This document shows, piece by piece, positions 47,874 to 56,551 of a DNA stretch of 64,000 nt. Within the stretch, counting starts at the first letter, position 1, and each line of letters begins with the position of its first letter. Source of the stretch: Deltaproteobacteria bacterium (GTDB taxonomy: Bacteria; Desulfobacterota; Binatia; HRBIN30; CADEER01); NCBI GenBank assembly GCA_029262455.1, contig JAJCZJ010000085.1, positions 1-64,000 of the forward strand, read 5' to 3'. The notes beneath the pieces were generated by a model. That model searched no databases. It was given only the letters and a program-made list of their open reading frames with translations, and was not told the DNA's origin. The translations under genes and the position numbers were made by a program.

Positions 47874-49580
47874 ATGTTTCGACAACTTATGGTCCCATTG
47901 AGTAACGACGGGTGGTGGCGGCGTTCGCGCGGCGCAAGATGGCTGGCCTGCTGCCTTGTTGGAGCGCTCGCTTCGGCTCCCCTTATTGGCGGTTCCGCCT
48001 TCGCCCAATCGATCGAGATTGTCAGCCAGAGCTTTCGCGGCACCAGCGCCGAGGGACGCAGCAATGCTCCGTCGCTGAGTTTCGACGGCCGGGTGGTGGC
48101 CTTCGGCTCCACAGGGCTCGATCTCGTTGCGCCGGCCCGTGAAATCCACCGCTCCGACGTGTTTGTCAGAACCCGCGGCGAGGGCGCTTCCACCCAGCGA
48201 ATTGTGGTTGGCATCGACGGCGAAGTCGATGGAGCCAGCCAGGTCGGTGGGTTCGCCCCGTCGATCTCTGACGATGGCCGATTTGTAGCCTTCTCGTCCG
48301 GCGCGACGAACCTCGTCAATGGCGACGACAACGACGCCGATGACATCTTCGTCTACAACCGCGACGACGGTACGACCACCCGCATCGAGGGGGTCAACGG
48401 TCAGCCCGACGCTGGTAGCTCTTTTCCGCGCTTGAGCGCCGATGGGCGCTGGCTGGTGTTCACATCGCAAGCCGCCAATCTCGTCGACGGCGACGACAAC
48501 GAGTCCAACGACATCTTCCTCGTCGACCGCGACAGCGGCGCCATCCGCCGCGTCAGCGTCGCCACCGACGGCACACAAGCTGATGGCAGCAGCCGCACGC
48601 CTGCTATTAGCGCCGACGGCCGTATCGTCGCTTTCATCTCGGAGGCCACCAACCTGGTCGAACGCAACACAAACGGGGCCGAGCAAGTCTACGTCCACGA
48701 CGTGGAGTCGGGCCAGACTGGGATCGTCAGCGTAACCACCATCGGGGAAGCTTCCGACGGCGACTGCTTCCTGCCAGATTTGAGCGGTGACGGAAGAATT
48801 GTCGCCTTCAAGTCCCTTGGCTCGAACCTAGTCGCCAACGACACAAACGGCGTCCCAGACGTCTTTGTGCACGATCGCTCCGACGGCACCACCGAGCGGA
48901 TCAGCGTCGATAGTTTCGGCAACCAGTCCAACGGCTTGGGCGGCGGACCCGGGATCAGTGACGACGGCCGCTATGTTGCGTTCATGTCCTTCGACTCCAC
49001 TTTCGACCCCGACGACGGCAACGGATTCTCCGATGTGTTTGTCGTCGACCGAGAGGCGGACAGAGACTCGATCAAACGCGTCACGATCGAATTGACCTCT
49101 TCACCACGACCCGGCGGCAACGTGCCGGACTTCCCGGTCACCATGAGTGGCAACGGTCACTGGATCGGCTTCGCATCCGCCGCCGAGAATTTGGCCGAGA
49201 ACGACATCAACAACCAAGTCGACGCCTTCGTAGCGTGCAACCCCTTCGAGTCTGAAAACTGCACCCTGACCCTGCCAACGGAAACACCGACATCGACAGT
49301 AACTCCGACTCCGACTCCGGGCCCAGCGGCCTGCACAGGCGACTGCAACGGCGACGGCGACGTAAGCATCAGCGAACTCGTTCGCATGACCAACATCGCC
49401 CTTGGCATTAGCATTTGCGGCGACGGCACCGTCGCCGCCTGCCCAGCTGGCGACGCCAACGGAGACTGCTCAATCACCGTCGAGGAATTGATCCGCGCGG
49501 TCGGCAATAGCCTCAACGGGTGCACCCGATTTGGAGAACTTCCGCTCGACGTAATCATCGGGATCTGCTGCCCGCTCTAA
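47874..49580 (+). CDS. Secreted beta-propeller protein with C-terminal dockerin-like domain
   Basis: About 568 aa. A long basic N-region and signal peptide (LACCLVGALASAPLIGG, ending SAFAQ) precede some seven TolB/PD40-like blades with FAPSISDDGRFVAFSSGATN, FPRLSADGRWLVFTSQAANL and DVFVHDRSDGTTERIS. A PTPTPTP-type linker (about 470-485) leads to two EF-hand-like units, GDCNGDGDVSISELVRM and GDANGDCSITVEELIRAV, with ligands D-x-N-x-D-x-[DS]. This is dockerin-like. GAGG upstream favours ATG 47874 over GTG 47862. The cohesin-like gene follows 42 bases later. Confidence 0.8.
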   Translation: MFRQLMVPLSNDGWWRRSRGARWLACCLVGALASAPLIGGSAFAQSIEIVSQSFRGTSAEGRSNAPSLSFDGRVVAFGSTGLDLVAPAREIHRSDVFVRTRGEGASTQRIVVGIDGEVDGASQVGGFAPSISDDGRFVAFSSGATNLVNGDDNDADDIFVYNRDDGTTTRIEGVNGQPDAGSSFPRLSADGRWLVFTSQAANLVDGDDNESNDIFLVDRDSGAIRRVSVATDGTQADGSSRTPAISADGRIVAFISEATNLVERNTNGAEQVYVHDVESGQTGIVSVTTIGEASDGDCFLPDLSGDGRIVAFKSLGSNLVANDTNGVPDVFVHDRSDGTTERISVDSFGNQSNGLGGGPGISDDGRYVAFMSFDSTFDPDDGNGFSDVFVVDREADRDSIKRVTIELTSSPRPGGNVPDFPVTMSGNGHWIGFASAAENLAENDINNQVDAFVACNPFESENCTLTLPTETPTSTVTPTPTPGPAACTGDCNGDGDVSISELVRMTNIALGISICGDGTVAACPAGDANGDCSITVEELIRAVGNSLNGCTRFGELPLDVIIGICCPL

Positions 49581-49622
49581 GCGGCACTCACCCGCCACAC
49601 AGCATCTACGGAGGTTGCGCCA

Positions 49623-50738
49623 ATGCGCCGATGTCATTCGACAACCGCAGGACTCATCGCACTCATCCTGACTGCCATGCCGGCGGCTGCGGTCGTCATC
49701 GATTGCGAACCAGCATCCGGCCCGGCAGGTGGCCAGATCGTTGTTACGATTCGGGTTGCTAGCCAAGAGGGGGAGGTCGTCGGAGGCACCCAAAACCTTC
49801 TCTCCTTTGACAACACAATTCTCGACGCTTCGGCCCCTAACGAGGGGTCACCAAACTGCGAGATCAACCCGGACATCGGCTTCGGCACAGGCCCCGACAA
49901 GATCCTCGCCAGCAGCTTCCCTCCCGCAACACCAGACAATGTCCTCGGAATCGTGTTTGCGCAGAACAATCAGTCCGCCATTCCCGACGGCGCACTGTAC
50001 TCGTGCATTTTACAAGTCGCCGCCAACGCGCCGCTCGGGACAAGCTCGGTCGAGATCCTGGATCCTATCGCAAGTGATCCAGCAGGCGATCGCCTGCCAG
50101 CCACGGCGATGGGATGTCAGCTCGAAATCACCGACCCCCCGACCCCGACCAGCACGCCAACGCCCGAAGGATTCTGCGAAGAAGACGGAGACTGCCCGGA
50201 CGATCAAGTCTGTGTCGGTAACCAATGCGCTACGCCGACACCACCCGGGTTCTGTCGGGACACGAGCGACTGTCCCGTCGGCGAGGTTTGTCTCGGCGAA
50301 CGCTGCGCGACTCTCACTCCGACGCTAACGCCGTCTCCGCCGCCGACGTCGACACCGACGCAGGAAGGATTTTGCCAAGGTGACGGCGATTGTCCGGATG
50401 GCGGCGTCTGTGTTGACAACAGCTGCGCAACTCCGACTCCGGAAGGCTTCTGTGAGAGCAACGAGAGCTGCGATCAGGGCGAACTCTGCGTGGAGAACCG
50501 ATGCCAGGTCATCACGCCCACACCGATCGGTTTTTGCGAGAACGACCAACAGTGCCTCAGCGGTGAGCGTTGCATCGACAACCAATGCACAGAGCCAACC
50601 CCGACAGTCGTCGGCGGCGGTGGCGGTAGCTGCAGTTGCAGTGTGGATCCGGACCCACCGGCACGGGCAATGTTGAACGTCTTGCTTGCGCTACTACCGG
50701 TCGTTTGGCTCCGCTACGTGCGACGCAAACCCTGCTAG
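49623..50738 (+). CDS. Cohesin-like, cysteine-repeat surface protein with MYXO-CTERM-like anchor
   Basis: 371 aa. A signal peptide (LIALILTAMPAAAVVIDC) leads into a cohesin-type beta-sandwich with VIDCEPASGPAGGQIVVTIR, FDNTILDAS and an LQVAANAPLGTSSVEILD end. Then five short repeats of the type C-x5-C-P-x-G/D-x3-C-x5-C, joined by Pro/Thr linkers, follow. A Gly-rich GGGGGSCSCS, a hydrophobic helix (ARAMLNVLLALLPVVWL) and RYVRRK end the protein, like MYXO-CTERM sorting tails. A strong GGAGG precedes the ATG. A cell-surface scaffold for the neighbouring dockerin-like protein is a natural inference. Confidence 0.75.
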   Translation: MRRCHSTTAGLIALILTAMPAAAVVIDCEPASGPAGGQIVVTIRVASQEGEVVGGTQNLLSFDNTILDASAPNEGSPNCEINPDIGFGTGPDKILASSFPPATPDNVLGIVFAQNNQSAIPDGALYSCILQVAANAPLGTSSVEILDPIASDPAGDRLPATAMGCQLEITDPPTPTSTPTPEGFCEEDGDCPDDQVCVGNQCATPTPPGFCRDTSDCPVGEVCLGERCATLTPTLTPSPPPTSTPTQEGFCQGDGDCPDGGVCVDNSCATPTPEGFCESNESCDQGELCVENRCQVITPTPIGFCENDQQCLSGERCIDNQCTEPTPTVVGGGGGSCSCSVDPDPPARAMLNVLLALLPVVWLRYVRRKPC

Positions 50739-50761
50739 TCCGGCGGCATCGCGACCGGACT
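50737..50761 (+). terminator. Weak hairpin after the cohesin-like gene
   Basis: AGTCCGG at 50737-50743 pairs with CCGGACT at 50755-50761 around an 11-base loop, overlapping the stop codon. Only TTGG follows, so a classical terminator is unlikely. Confidence 0.35.
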
Positions 50762-50930
50762 TGGCTTACCGCTATTGTCAGGCTGAATCCGGCCGAAAAC
50801 TGACCTACGACGACGACAGATCTACGGGCACGTCCTCATTGACGCGCCAGCCATGTGGGTTCGGCGTCAGATACCCGCTGCTCATCAGGTTGTCTCCGCC
50901 ACTCCTGCCCCTTGGCAAAGAAACCAGGTG

Positions 50931-51233
50931 CTAGTGTCCGGCACTTCCCACAGCAACGTAGTGCTCGACCACGGGGAACGGGTCGTAGAAGTGGTGCAGC
51001 AGAGCCTTCCACTCCTGATACTCAGGGGAACCGCGAAACCCTTCGGTGTGATCCTCGAGGGTATCCCACCAGACCAGTAGCAAGTACCGGTGGTCCGCTT
51101 CCAGGCACCGCCGCAGCTCGTGCTTCTGATATCCCTTCATCGAAGAGATAATCGACTCCGCCTTTCGGAACGCTGCTTCGAAGTCGAGCGCCGAGCCGGG
51201 ACGAACTTCTAATACGGCAACTTCCAAAATCAT
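50931..51233 (-). CDS. Small ABM-fold (dimeric alpha-beta barrel) protein
   Basis: About 100 aa, starting at the ATG at 51233. ILEVAVLEVRPGSALDFEAA, RKAESIISSMKGYQKHELRR and YLLLVWWDTLEDHTEGFRGS form an antibiotic-biosynthesis-monooxygenase-type fold. Such proteins may be small monooxygenases, isomerases or heme-degrading-like. It is the last gene of a three-gene minus-strand block with the FadD3-like ligase and LLM oxidoreductase, 42 bases from the ligase stop. Its function in that block is unknown. Confidence 0.75.
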   Translation of the reverse strand: MILEVAVLEVRPGSALDFEAAFRKAESIISSMKGYQKHELRRCLEADHRYLLLVWWDTLEDHTEGFRGSPEYQEWKALLHHFYDPFPVVEHYVAVGSAGH

Positions 51234-51275
51234 CGACCTGCCATACACGTTGCAACGCAAGGCTGCACGCGACTT

Positions 51276-52865
51276 CTACTCTTGGAGAATCTCAGTCGCC
51301 CGCTCGCGCAACACATACTTCATCACTTTGTTGGAGGCGTTCAGCGGCAGATCAGTCACCACTTCCACATAGCGCGGCACCTTGTAGTTGGCCATGTTGT
51401 CTCGGCACCAGGCGATGATCGCATCTGCCTTCGGAGCACAACCTGCCGCCGGCACGACAAAGGCCATCCCCACCTCACCCATGCGCCCGTCCGGCACACC
51501 AATCACCGCCGCCTGCGCGACCTCTTCGTGGTTGAAGAGCAGGTTCTCGATCTCGGCCGGATAGCAGTTGAAACCGCCCATGATGAACATGTCCTTCATG
51601 CGATCGGTGATCCGGATGTACCCCTTCTCGTCCATCACCCCGATGTCCCCGGTGTGGAGCCAGCCATCGGCATCGATCGTATCGCGCGTCGCCTCTTCAT
51701 CTTCGAAGTAGCCGCGCATGACATTGTAGCCACGCACGACAATCTCGCCGGGTTCCCCACGGGCAACCTCGTTCCCTTCCGGGTCCACACAAACCACTTC
51801 GACATCGTCGATCGCTCGCCCCGAAGTCGTCGCAATCGTTTCCGGCTCATCGTCGTAGCGACACATTGTCGCGATGCCACACACCTCCGTCAGGCCATAG
51901 CCGGTAATCACTGTTTCAAAGCCGAGCACGTCGCGCATCTGGTGGATCAATTCGACCGGCGTCGGAGCCGCACCAGTCACCGCAAGGCGCAGACTCGAGA
52001 TGTCGTACTTCGCAAGATCCGGATGCGCCAGGATGGTTTGGTACAACGCCGGTGGCCCGGGCAGGACGCTCACCTGCTCGGTGCCGGCGCGGGCCAGCAC
52101 GGCGGGAACATCGAACACCGCATGCGGCAGAATCGTCGCACCGCGCATCAGGCAAGACATCCACCCCGCCTTGTAACCAAAGGCATGGAAGAAAGGATTG
52201 ACGATGAGATAGCGGTCTCCGGCACGCATCCCGATCACACTGGTCCAGGAAGCGAAGGCCTTGAGGTTTTGCCCGTGAGTCGTCATGACACCCTTCGGCT
52301 TACCGGTGGTGCCCGAGGTAAAGAGAATGTCCGAAAGATCCTCAGGTCGAACCGCCGCGAGCGCGCGCCGCGCCTCATCTTCGCCGACAGCCGCGCCGCC
52401 AGCGAGGAACGCTTGCCAAGAAACCGCGCCCGAAGATTCACCCCGCAGAGAGACCATTTTCTCGAGCGCAGGCAGATCTTGCCCGCGCAGCATCGCAACG
52501 TAATCGGTATCCAGGAAATCACCGACCGTGCACAAGATCCGAGCGCGACTCTTCTGCAGAATGTAAGCAGCTTCGTTGCCCTTCATCCGTGTGTTCAGCG
52601 GTACCAACACCGCCCCAACCGCCTGTAATCCCAGAGCCGCGAGAATCCACTCATGGATATTGGGAGCCCAAACCGCGACCCGATCACCTGGCTTGATGCC
52701 GGCGGCGAGAAACGCCCGGGTCGACTCGACAGCCGCATCGGCGAGTTCGACGAAATTGAGACGCGTCTCCCCGTCTTCGATCGCGCTTGCACTTCCAAAG
52801 CGCTCCGCGGCGGCCATCGCCAGACCGGGGATCGTCATTTTCGATAGATCTACTTCAGTGGACAT
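51276..52865 (-). CDS. fadD3: FadD3-like acyl-CoA ligase (HIP-CoA ligase family)
   Basis: 529-aa AMP-forming ligase. P-loop ILFTSGTTGKPKGVMTTHGQ, FHAFGYKAGWMSCLMRGATI, SVLPGPPALYQTILAHPDL, YGLTEVCGIATMCR and the hinge/lysine loop ITDRMKDMFIMGGFNCYPAE are all present. NPFFHAFGYKAG and VLPGPP resemble mycobacterial FadD3, which activates the steroid C/D-ring fragment HIP. GAGGAGAG precedes the ATG. Nearby ipdA, ipdB, ipdC and echA20 genes make this role likely, but other bulky-acid substrates are possible. Confidence 0.85.
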   Translation of the reverse strand: MSTEVDLSKMTIPGLAMAAAERFGSASAIEDGETRLNFVELADAAVESTRAFLAAGIKPGDRVAVWAPNIHEWILAALGLQAVGAVLVPLNTRMKGNEAAYILQKSRARILCTVGDFLDTDYVAMLRGQDLPALEKMVSLRGESSGAVSWQAFLAGGAAVGEDEARRALAAVRPEDLSDILFTSGTTGKPKGVMTTHGQNLKAFASWTSVIGMRAGDRYLIVNPFFHAFGYKAGWMSCLMRGATILPHAVFDVPAVLARAGTEQVSVLPGPPALYQTILAHPDLAKYDISSLRLAVTGAAPTPVELIHQMRDVLGFETVITGYGLTEVCGIATMCRYDDEPETIATTSGRAIDDVEVVCVDPEGNEVARGEPGEIVVRGYNVMRGYFEDEEATRDTIDADGWLHTGDIGVMDEKGYIRITDRMKDMFIMGGFNCYPAEIENLLFNHEEVAQAAVIGVPDGRMGEVGMAFVVPAAGCAPKADAIIAWCRDNMANYKVPRYVEVVTDLPLNASNKVMKYVLRERATEILQE

Positions 52866-52896
52866 TGCTCAACTCTCCTCACATCCCAACCACGAA

Positions 52897-53733
52897 TCAC
52901 GCAACGAAGGCCGCGTATCGGTCGAGAAGCGGCATCACACCGTCCGCACCGACAGACGGAAGTCGCAGCACGACCTCTTCGATCCCCAGTGATTCGTAGT
53001 AGTCCAGCTTTTCCGGCTTCGGCACCGTTCCAAACGGAACGACGCGCGCGTCCTTCGGGTCGCGCCCCGCCCGCTCCATCGCCGCCCGCAGCTCGGGCAA
53101 CGCCTTGGCTACGCCGGCGCCACCGATCGGTATCCAGCCGTCCGCGTACTCGGCTATGTGCTCGAACAATTTCGGCCCGGCGGCAGCGCCAATGAGAATC
53201 GGCGGGTGTGGTTTCCGCACCGGCTTCGGCCACGACCAGCTATCCTCGAAGTGGACGAAGTCGCCTGAAAACGACGCCGCTTCTTCCGTCCATAATTTCT
53301 TCGTCGCGATGATTTTCTCGCGCACCATCGCCCGACGACTGCGAAACTCAACGCCGTGGTGAGACATCTCCTCGCGGTTCCATCCGAAGCCAATACCGAG
53401 CACAAAACGCCCGGCCGAGCACAGGTCCAGGGTCGCGCACTCCTTGGCCAGCAAGATGGGATCGCGCTGCGCAACCAGGCAGATACCGGTCCCCAACTCG
53501 ATCTTCGAGGTGACCGCCGCTGCTGCCCCCAGGGCCACGAAAGGATCCAGGGTTCTCCGGTACTCCTCCGGCAACACAGCATCACCGGTCGGCGCCGGTG
53601 TACGCCGACTCGCCGGAATGTGCGTGTGCTCGGGCAGGTAGAGCGACGAGTAGCCACGCTCTTCAACGGCTCGCGCGAGATCGACCACATTCATGGATCG
53701 ATCCGTGGCAAACATGGTGATTCCCAGCTTCAT
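52897..53733 (-). CDS. LLM-class F420-dependent oxidoreductase
   Basis: About 278 aa of the luciferase-like fold, TIGR03619-type. MKLGITMFATDRSMNVVDLA, GYSSLYLPEHTHIP, SKIELGTGICLVAQRDPILL, GIGFGWNREEMSHHGV and HPPILIGAAAGPKLFEHIA are the usual landmarks. Such enzymes use F420 or FMN. ATG at 53733 is used; the track start six codons upstream lacks support. It lies 31 bases upstream of the FadD3-like gene and is probably co-transcribed; a related Rv3520c-type enzyme occurs in the mycobacterial cholesterol region. Confidence 0.85.
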   Translation of the reverse strand: MKLGITMFATDRSMNVVDLARAVEERGYSSLYLPEHTHIPASRRTPAPTGDAVLPEEYRRTLDPFVALGAAAAVTSKIELGTGICLVAQRDPILLAKECATLDLCSAGRFVLGIGFGWNREEMSHHGVEFRSRRAMVREKIIATKKLWTEEAASFSGDFVHFEDSWSWPKPVRKPHPPILIGAAAGPKLFEHIAEYADGWIPIGGAGVAKALPELRAAMERAGRDPKDARVVPFGTVPKPEKLDYYESLGIEEVVLRLPSVGADGVMPLLDRYAAFVA

Positions 53734-53854
53734 AGCGAGCAACACCACCACAGAAATGACGTCGGGCCAAGCCAGACGACAATCGCCGGGGCCGATCCGT
53801 TGATGACAATCCTAGCGCAAGATCTATCGGCGGAATCGTGACCAGGACAACCGA

Positions 53855-54982
53855 TCAGTAATCTTTCGTATGCGGACGACCCTCCAACAGGTCTTTCGCC
53901 TGGGCGATCCAGGCGTCGCGCTGCAGACGGCCCTGGTAGTCTTCAAGTTGCGCATCGAGATGCTCAGCCTCATCGGCCCCGAGTGATGCCACCTGCTCGA
54001 AGTAAAAGACGCCCAAGGCGTTCAACGCTCGCTCGAGTTTTGGGCCGATGCCGTTGATCTGCTTCAGGTCGTCCGGTGTGCGCTTACCGCGCCGCGCCGC
54101 TCTTCCAGAGCCTACCACCGAACCGTTGCGATGACCATTGGTCGGTCTTGGCGCCGGGGGCGCCGATTCTGCGGGCTCTTCGGCTTTTGCGCTGGCCGCC
54201 TTGAGCGCTGCAACCTCGTCGCGCAGAGAGAGGATCTTGTCACGTAGCGCCGAGAACGCAAAGTCACAATCCGCATGCACAGATTCGAGCTCTTCTAGCC
54301 GCGCCTTCGTGCTCTCGTGGGCAGATCGCTCGACGTCGATTCCAAGACTCGCGGCGCGCAGAGTAGCAACCTCCTCGCTCATCGTGCCGAGCCGCGTCTC
54401 ACTCTCAGCCACGGTGTCGGCGAGTGCAGCGATGCGCCCCTCGGCCAAGCGCGTCGCCTCGGCTGACTCCGCAACCAGGCCTTCCGCCTCGGCGCATCGT
54501 ACCCGCAAGAGCTCGGCTTCGTGCTGGCTCTCGTCCAGATCGATCTTCAGTTGCTCGGCCTGCTGGGCGGCAGCGACCGCCTCTGCCCGCAATCGTTCCG
54601 CGTCTTTGCGGATTTGTCCCGCCTCCTCGCGGCTCTGCGCCGCCTTCTCATAGGAGTGTCGGAGCTCTTCGACCTGCTCAAGCTGCGCCTCCAATTCCTT
54701 TCGATCTCGCTCTGCTGCAGTCTCGGCGGACTCCAACGCTGACGCCAGCTCGCGCTTTTCGGTCTCGAGCTGCGCCACCCGAGGCTCGAGCAGCAGCGAC
54801 TGTGGCCCGACTTCACGTAGCTTCGCCTCGAGCTCCGCTACGTCGCGCTTGGCGCGCCGAAGTTCTCGAGCGTCACCTGTCCCCGCACTGGCCCTCAGCG
54901 CCCGCATCCACCAACCGATCGCAACGCCGATCAGCGACGCCAAAGCCAGCGAAAATACGATTTGCCAGACTAGATACAACAT
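53855..54982 (-). CDS. Membrane-anchored coiled-coil protein with C-terminal helix-hairpin-helix domain
   Basis: 375 aa: an N-terminal TM helix (IVFSLALASLIGVAIGWWM, about 8-26), a long Ala/Glu/Arg coiled coil (about 40-275), a Pro/Arg linker (about 275-305), and a helix-hairpin-helix fold KQINGIGPKLERALNALGVF. The last domain is like the small HhH domain used in many bacterial envelope or DNA-linked proteins. It follows the BON gene by 25 bases and is probably co-transcribed. Its function is unknown; a link between membrane and DNA or another polymer is possible. Confidence 0.75.
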   Translation of the reverse strand: MLYLVWQIVFSLALASLIGVAIGWWMRALRASAGTGDARELRRAKRDVAELEAKLREVGPQSLLLEPRVAQLETEKRELASALESAETAAERDRKELEAQLEQVEELRHSYEKAAQSREEAGQIRKDAERLRAEAVAAAQQAEQLKIDLDESQHEAELLRVRCAEAEGLVAESAEATRLAEGRIAALADTVAESETRLGTMSEEVATLRAASLGIDVERSAHESTKARLEELESVHADCDFAFSALRDKILSLRDEVAALKAASAKAEEPAESAPPAPRPTNGHRNGSVVGSGRAARRGKRTPDDLKQINGIGPKLERALNALGVFYFEQVASLGADEAEHLDAQLEDYQGRLQRDAWIAQAKDLLEGRPHTKDY

Positions 54983-55007
54983 GAAGACTCCAAACTACCC
55001 ATTGCTA

Positions 55008-56165
55008 TCATCCGTCCCCCCGCCGAGCGGCCGGCGCAGCCAATCTAGCCAAGTCCAGCGTGCAACCAACCGCCTCGAGATCCGACCGGAGATTGTCGTA
55101 GTCTTCGCGATTCGCCGTTTTGCCCGAAACGCGAACGACCTTGGGGCTCACTTCTACCCTGCCGTTTTTGAGTTTGCCGACCCACGGGATCGCACTCATC
55201 AGGCAAGTACCGTAACCTGCTGGCGGCTTGATCGAAGCGACACGAAGGCGATCCCGAACTCGCGCCGGAGAATAGATTTCGCCGGCCTTGCCGAGCCAAG
55301 CCTGCTTCATGTCTTCACTGGCCACCACACCGCTGAGGATTACCGAGTCATCGCGACCCCGCGAAAGCATCGAACGCACGACAGTCGTCCGCACTTCGGC
55401 CACCGGAGCCGGCGAGTATACATCCACGGCCAACTTCATGCCGGAAGGTAACACAGCTGCCAAACTCTCCCGGATTTTTTCCTCGGTTTCCTCCGTCGAC
55501 GCCTTTCCGCTGACGCGCAGGCGCGACATCGTGGCACTCAAACGGCCCTCTTGCAGGTCGCGCAGCGATGCCAATCCCGCAGTGACCGCAACCACCATGC
55601 GTTCGCCCTCTTCGGTCGGTTCGACCATCAAGCGATCGCGCAGCTGCCCGTCCGGAAACAACTCGAGTGCCTTGGCGAGCCAGGTGTCCTTAGCGCGCTC
55701 AGACGGAGCGTGGCCGGTGAACGTCAATGTGCGATCGGCGCTCAACTCAGCCGTGACACGATGAACCGACGAAGCCCGCGGCGCCGCCGGCCCCTGGTCA
55801 ACGGCCGGCTTGGGAGGAATTGGCCGAGCTTGCCCCACTTCCTCTCCCAACGGCGCAATCGACGCTAAGGGCCCCGGGTTGTGACGGGAGCCGACACCTA
55901 GTTCGTTGAAGACCCTACGCACTCCCCGGATTTCGCGCACCAGCTCCCCAGCGCGTTGCTGCGCTACATCGCCCTGCACTCGCCCGCGCAAGTAGACATC
56001 GCGACCACTGACGCTGACCCGCGCCGCCAGCCCTTGCTGGCTCAGGCTGAGTTCGATCTTCTGCGACAAATCGCGCTCGATCGAGTCGACATGTCGCGGC
56101 ACGACCGACACAGCAAGCGCCGCGAACAATAGCACACCGACAAGGATGGGCGTTCTTGTAGTCAC
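55008..56165 (-). CDS. BON-domain envelope protein
   Basis: About 385 aa. A hydrophobic segment (TPILVGVLLFAALAVSVVP) is followed by BON-like repeats, of which the first is IELSLSQQGLAARVSVSGRD with GRVQGDVAQQRAGELVREI, then others near 155-250 and 265-320. BON domains bind membranes or phospholipids; repeats of this type occur in ArfA/OsmY-like proteins. The start is uncertain: GTG at 56165 precedes the hydrophobic leader, while GTG at 56222 gives 19 extra residues without a ribosome-binding site. It is followed by the coiled-coil gene. Confidence 0.7.
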   Translation of the reverse strand: MTTRTPILVGVLLFAALAVSVVPRHVDSIERDLSQKIELSLSQQGLAARVSVSGRDVYLRGRVQGDVAQQRAGELVREIRGVRRVFNELGVGSRHNPGPLASIAPLGEEVGQARPIPPKPAVDQGPAAPRASSVHRVTAELSADRTLTFTGHAPSERAKDTWLAKALELFPDGQLRDRLMVEPTEEGERMVVAVTAGLASLRDLQEGRLSATMSRLRVSGKASTEETEEKIRESLAAVLPSGMKLAVDVYSPAPVAEVRTTVVRSMLSRGRDDSVILSGVVASEDMKQAWLGKAGEIYSPARVRDRLRVASIKPPAGYGTCLMSAIPWVGKLKNGRVEVSPKVVRVSGKTANREDYDNLRSDLEAVGCTLDLARLAAPAARRGDG

Positions 56166-56551
56166 GTTTGGTTCATCTTCTTCAGCGAATTGGACTCGAT
56201 GTGTTTTCAGTCGCCGAACCACATCTGGCGAACATCAACGAGAGACTGACAATCCTTCTTTAAGTTAGCCCACTTGGCAACATCAAATGTCATTACCGGG
56301 GTCGTAAAAACGACAAAACCAGGGACTGGCCTACGACCTTATATTCCGCCGGTGGCGCACCGTTGACACTTTTCCACGCAAGCCGCGGAGCGAGACAAAC
56401 GACCGTTTGACAAGATATGGGCGGTCTGCGAGACACAGAAGTCCCAGCGCGCCTCCCCGATTCCGGGCCAAGGCCGTGTTTTAAAACAATAATGCAAGCG
56501 TCTGTGACGTCCTGGTTCGGGCTCGTCCCAGAACAGAACAGGGGTAATCTG
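56166..56551. other. 386-base divergent intergenic region before ipdA
   Basis: No gene. It contains promoters for the BON block (minus) and the ipdA operon (plus). Two TTGACA hexamers (56363 and 56407) lack a good -10 partner. A GTCGT-AAAA-ACGAC hairpin lies at 56301-56314 and a perfect TGTTTTAAAACA palindrome at 56477-56488. Confidence 0.5.
56477..56488. promoter_or_regulatory. TGTTTTAAAACA palindrome upstream of ipdA
   Basis: A 12-base perfect palindrome, 64 bases before the ipdA GTG. It could be an operator for a dimeric regulator, but its short A/T core also fits chance. It does not match the KstR2-type CAAG/CTTG operator as I remember it. Confidence 0.25.
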
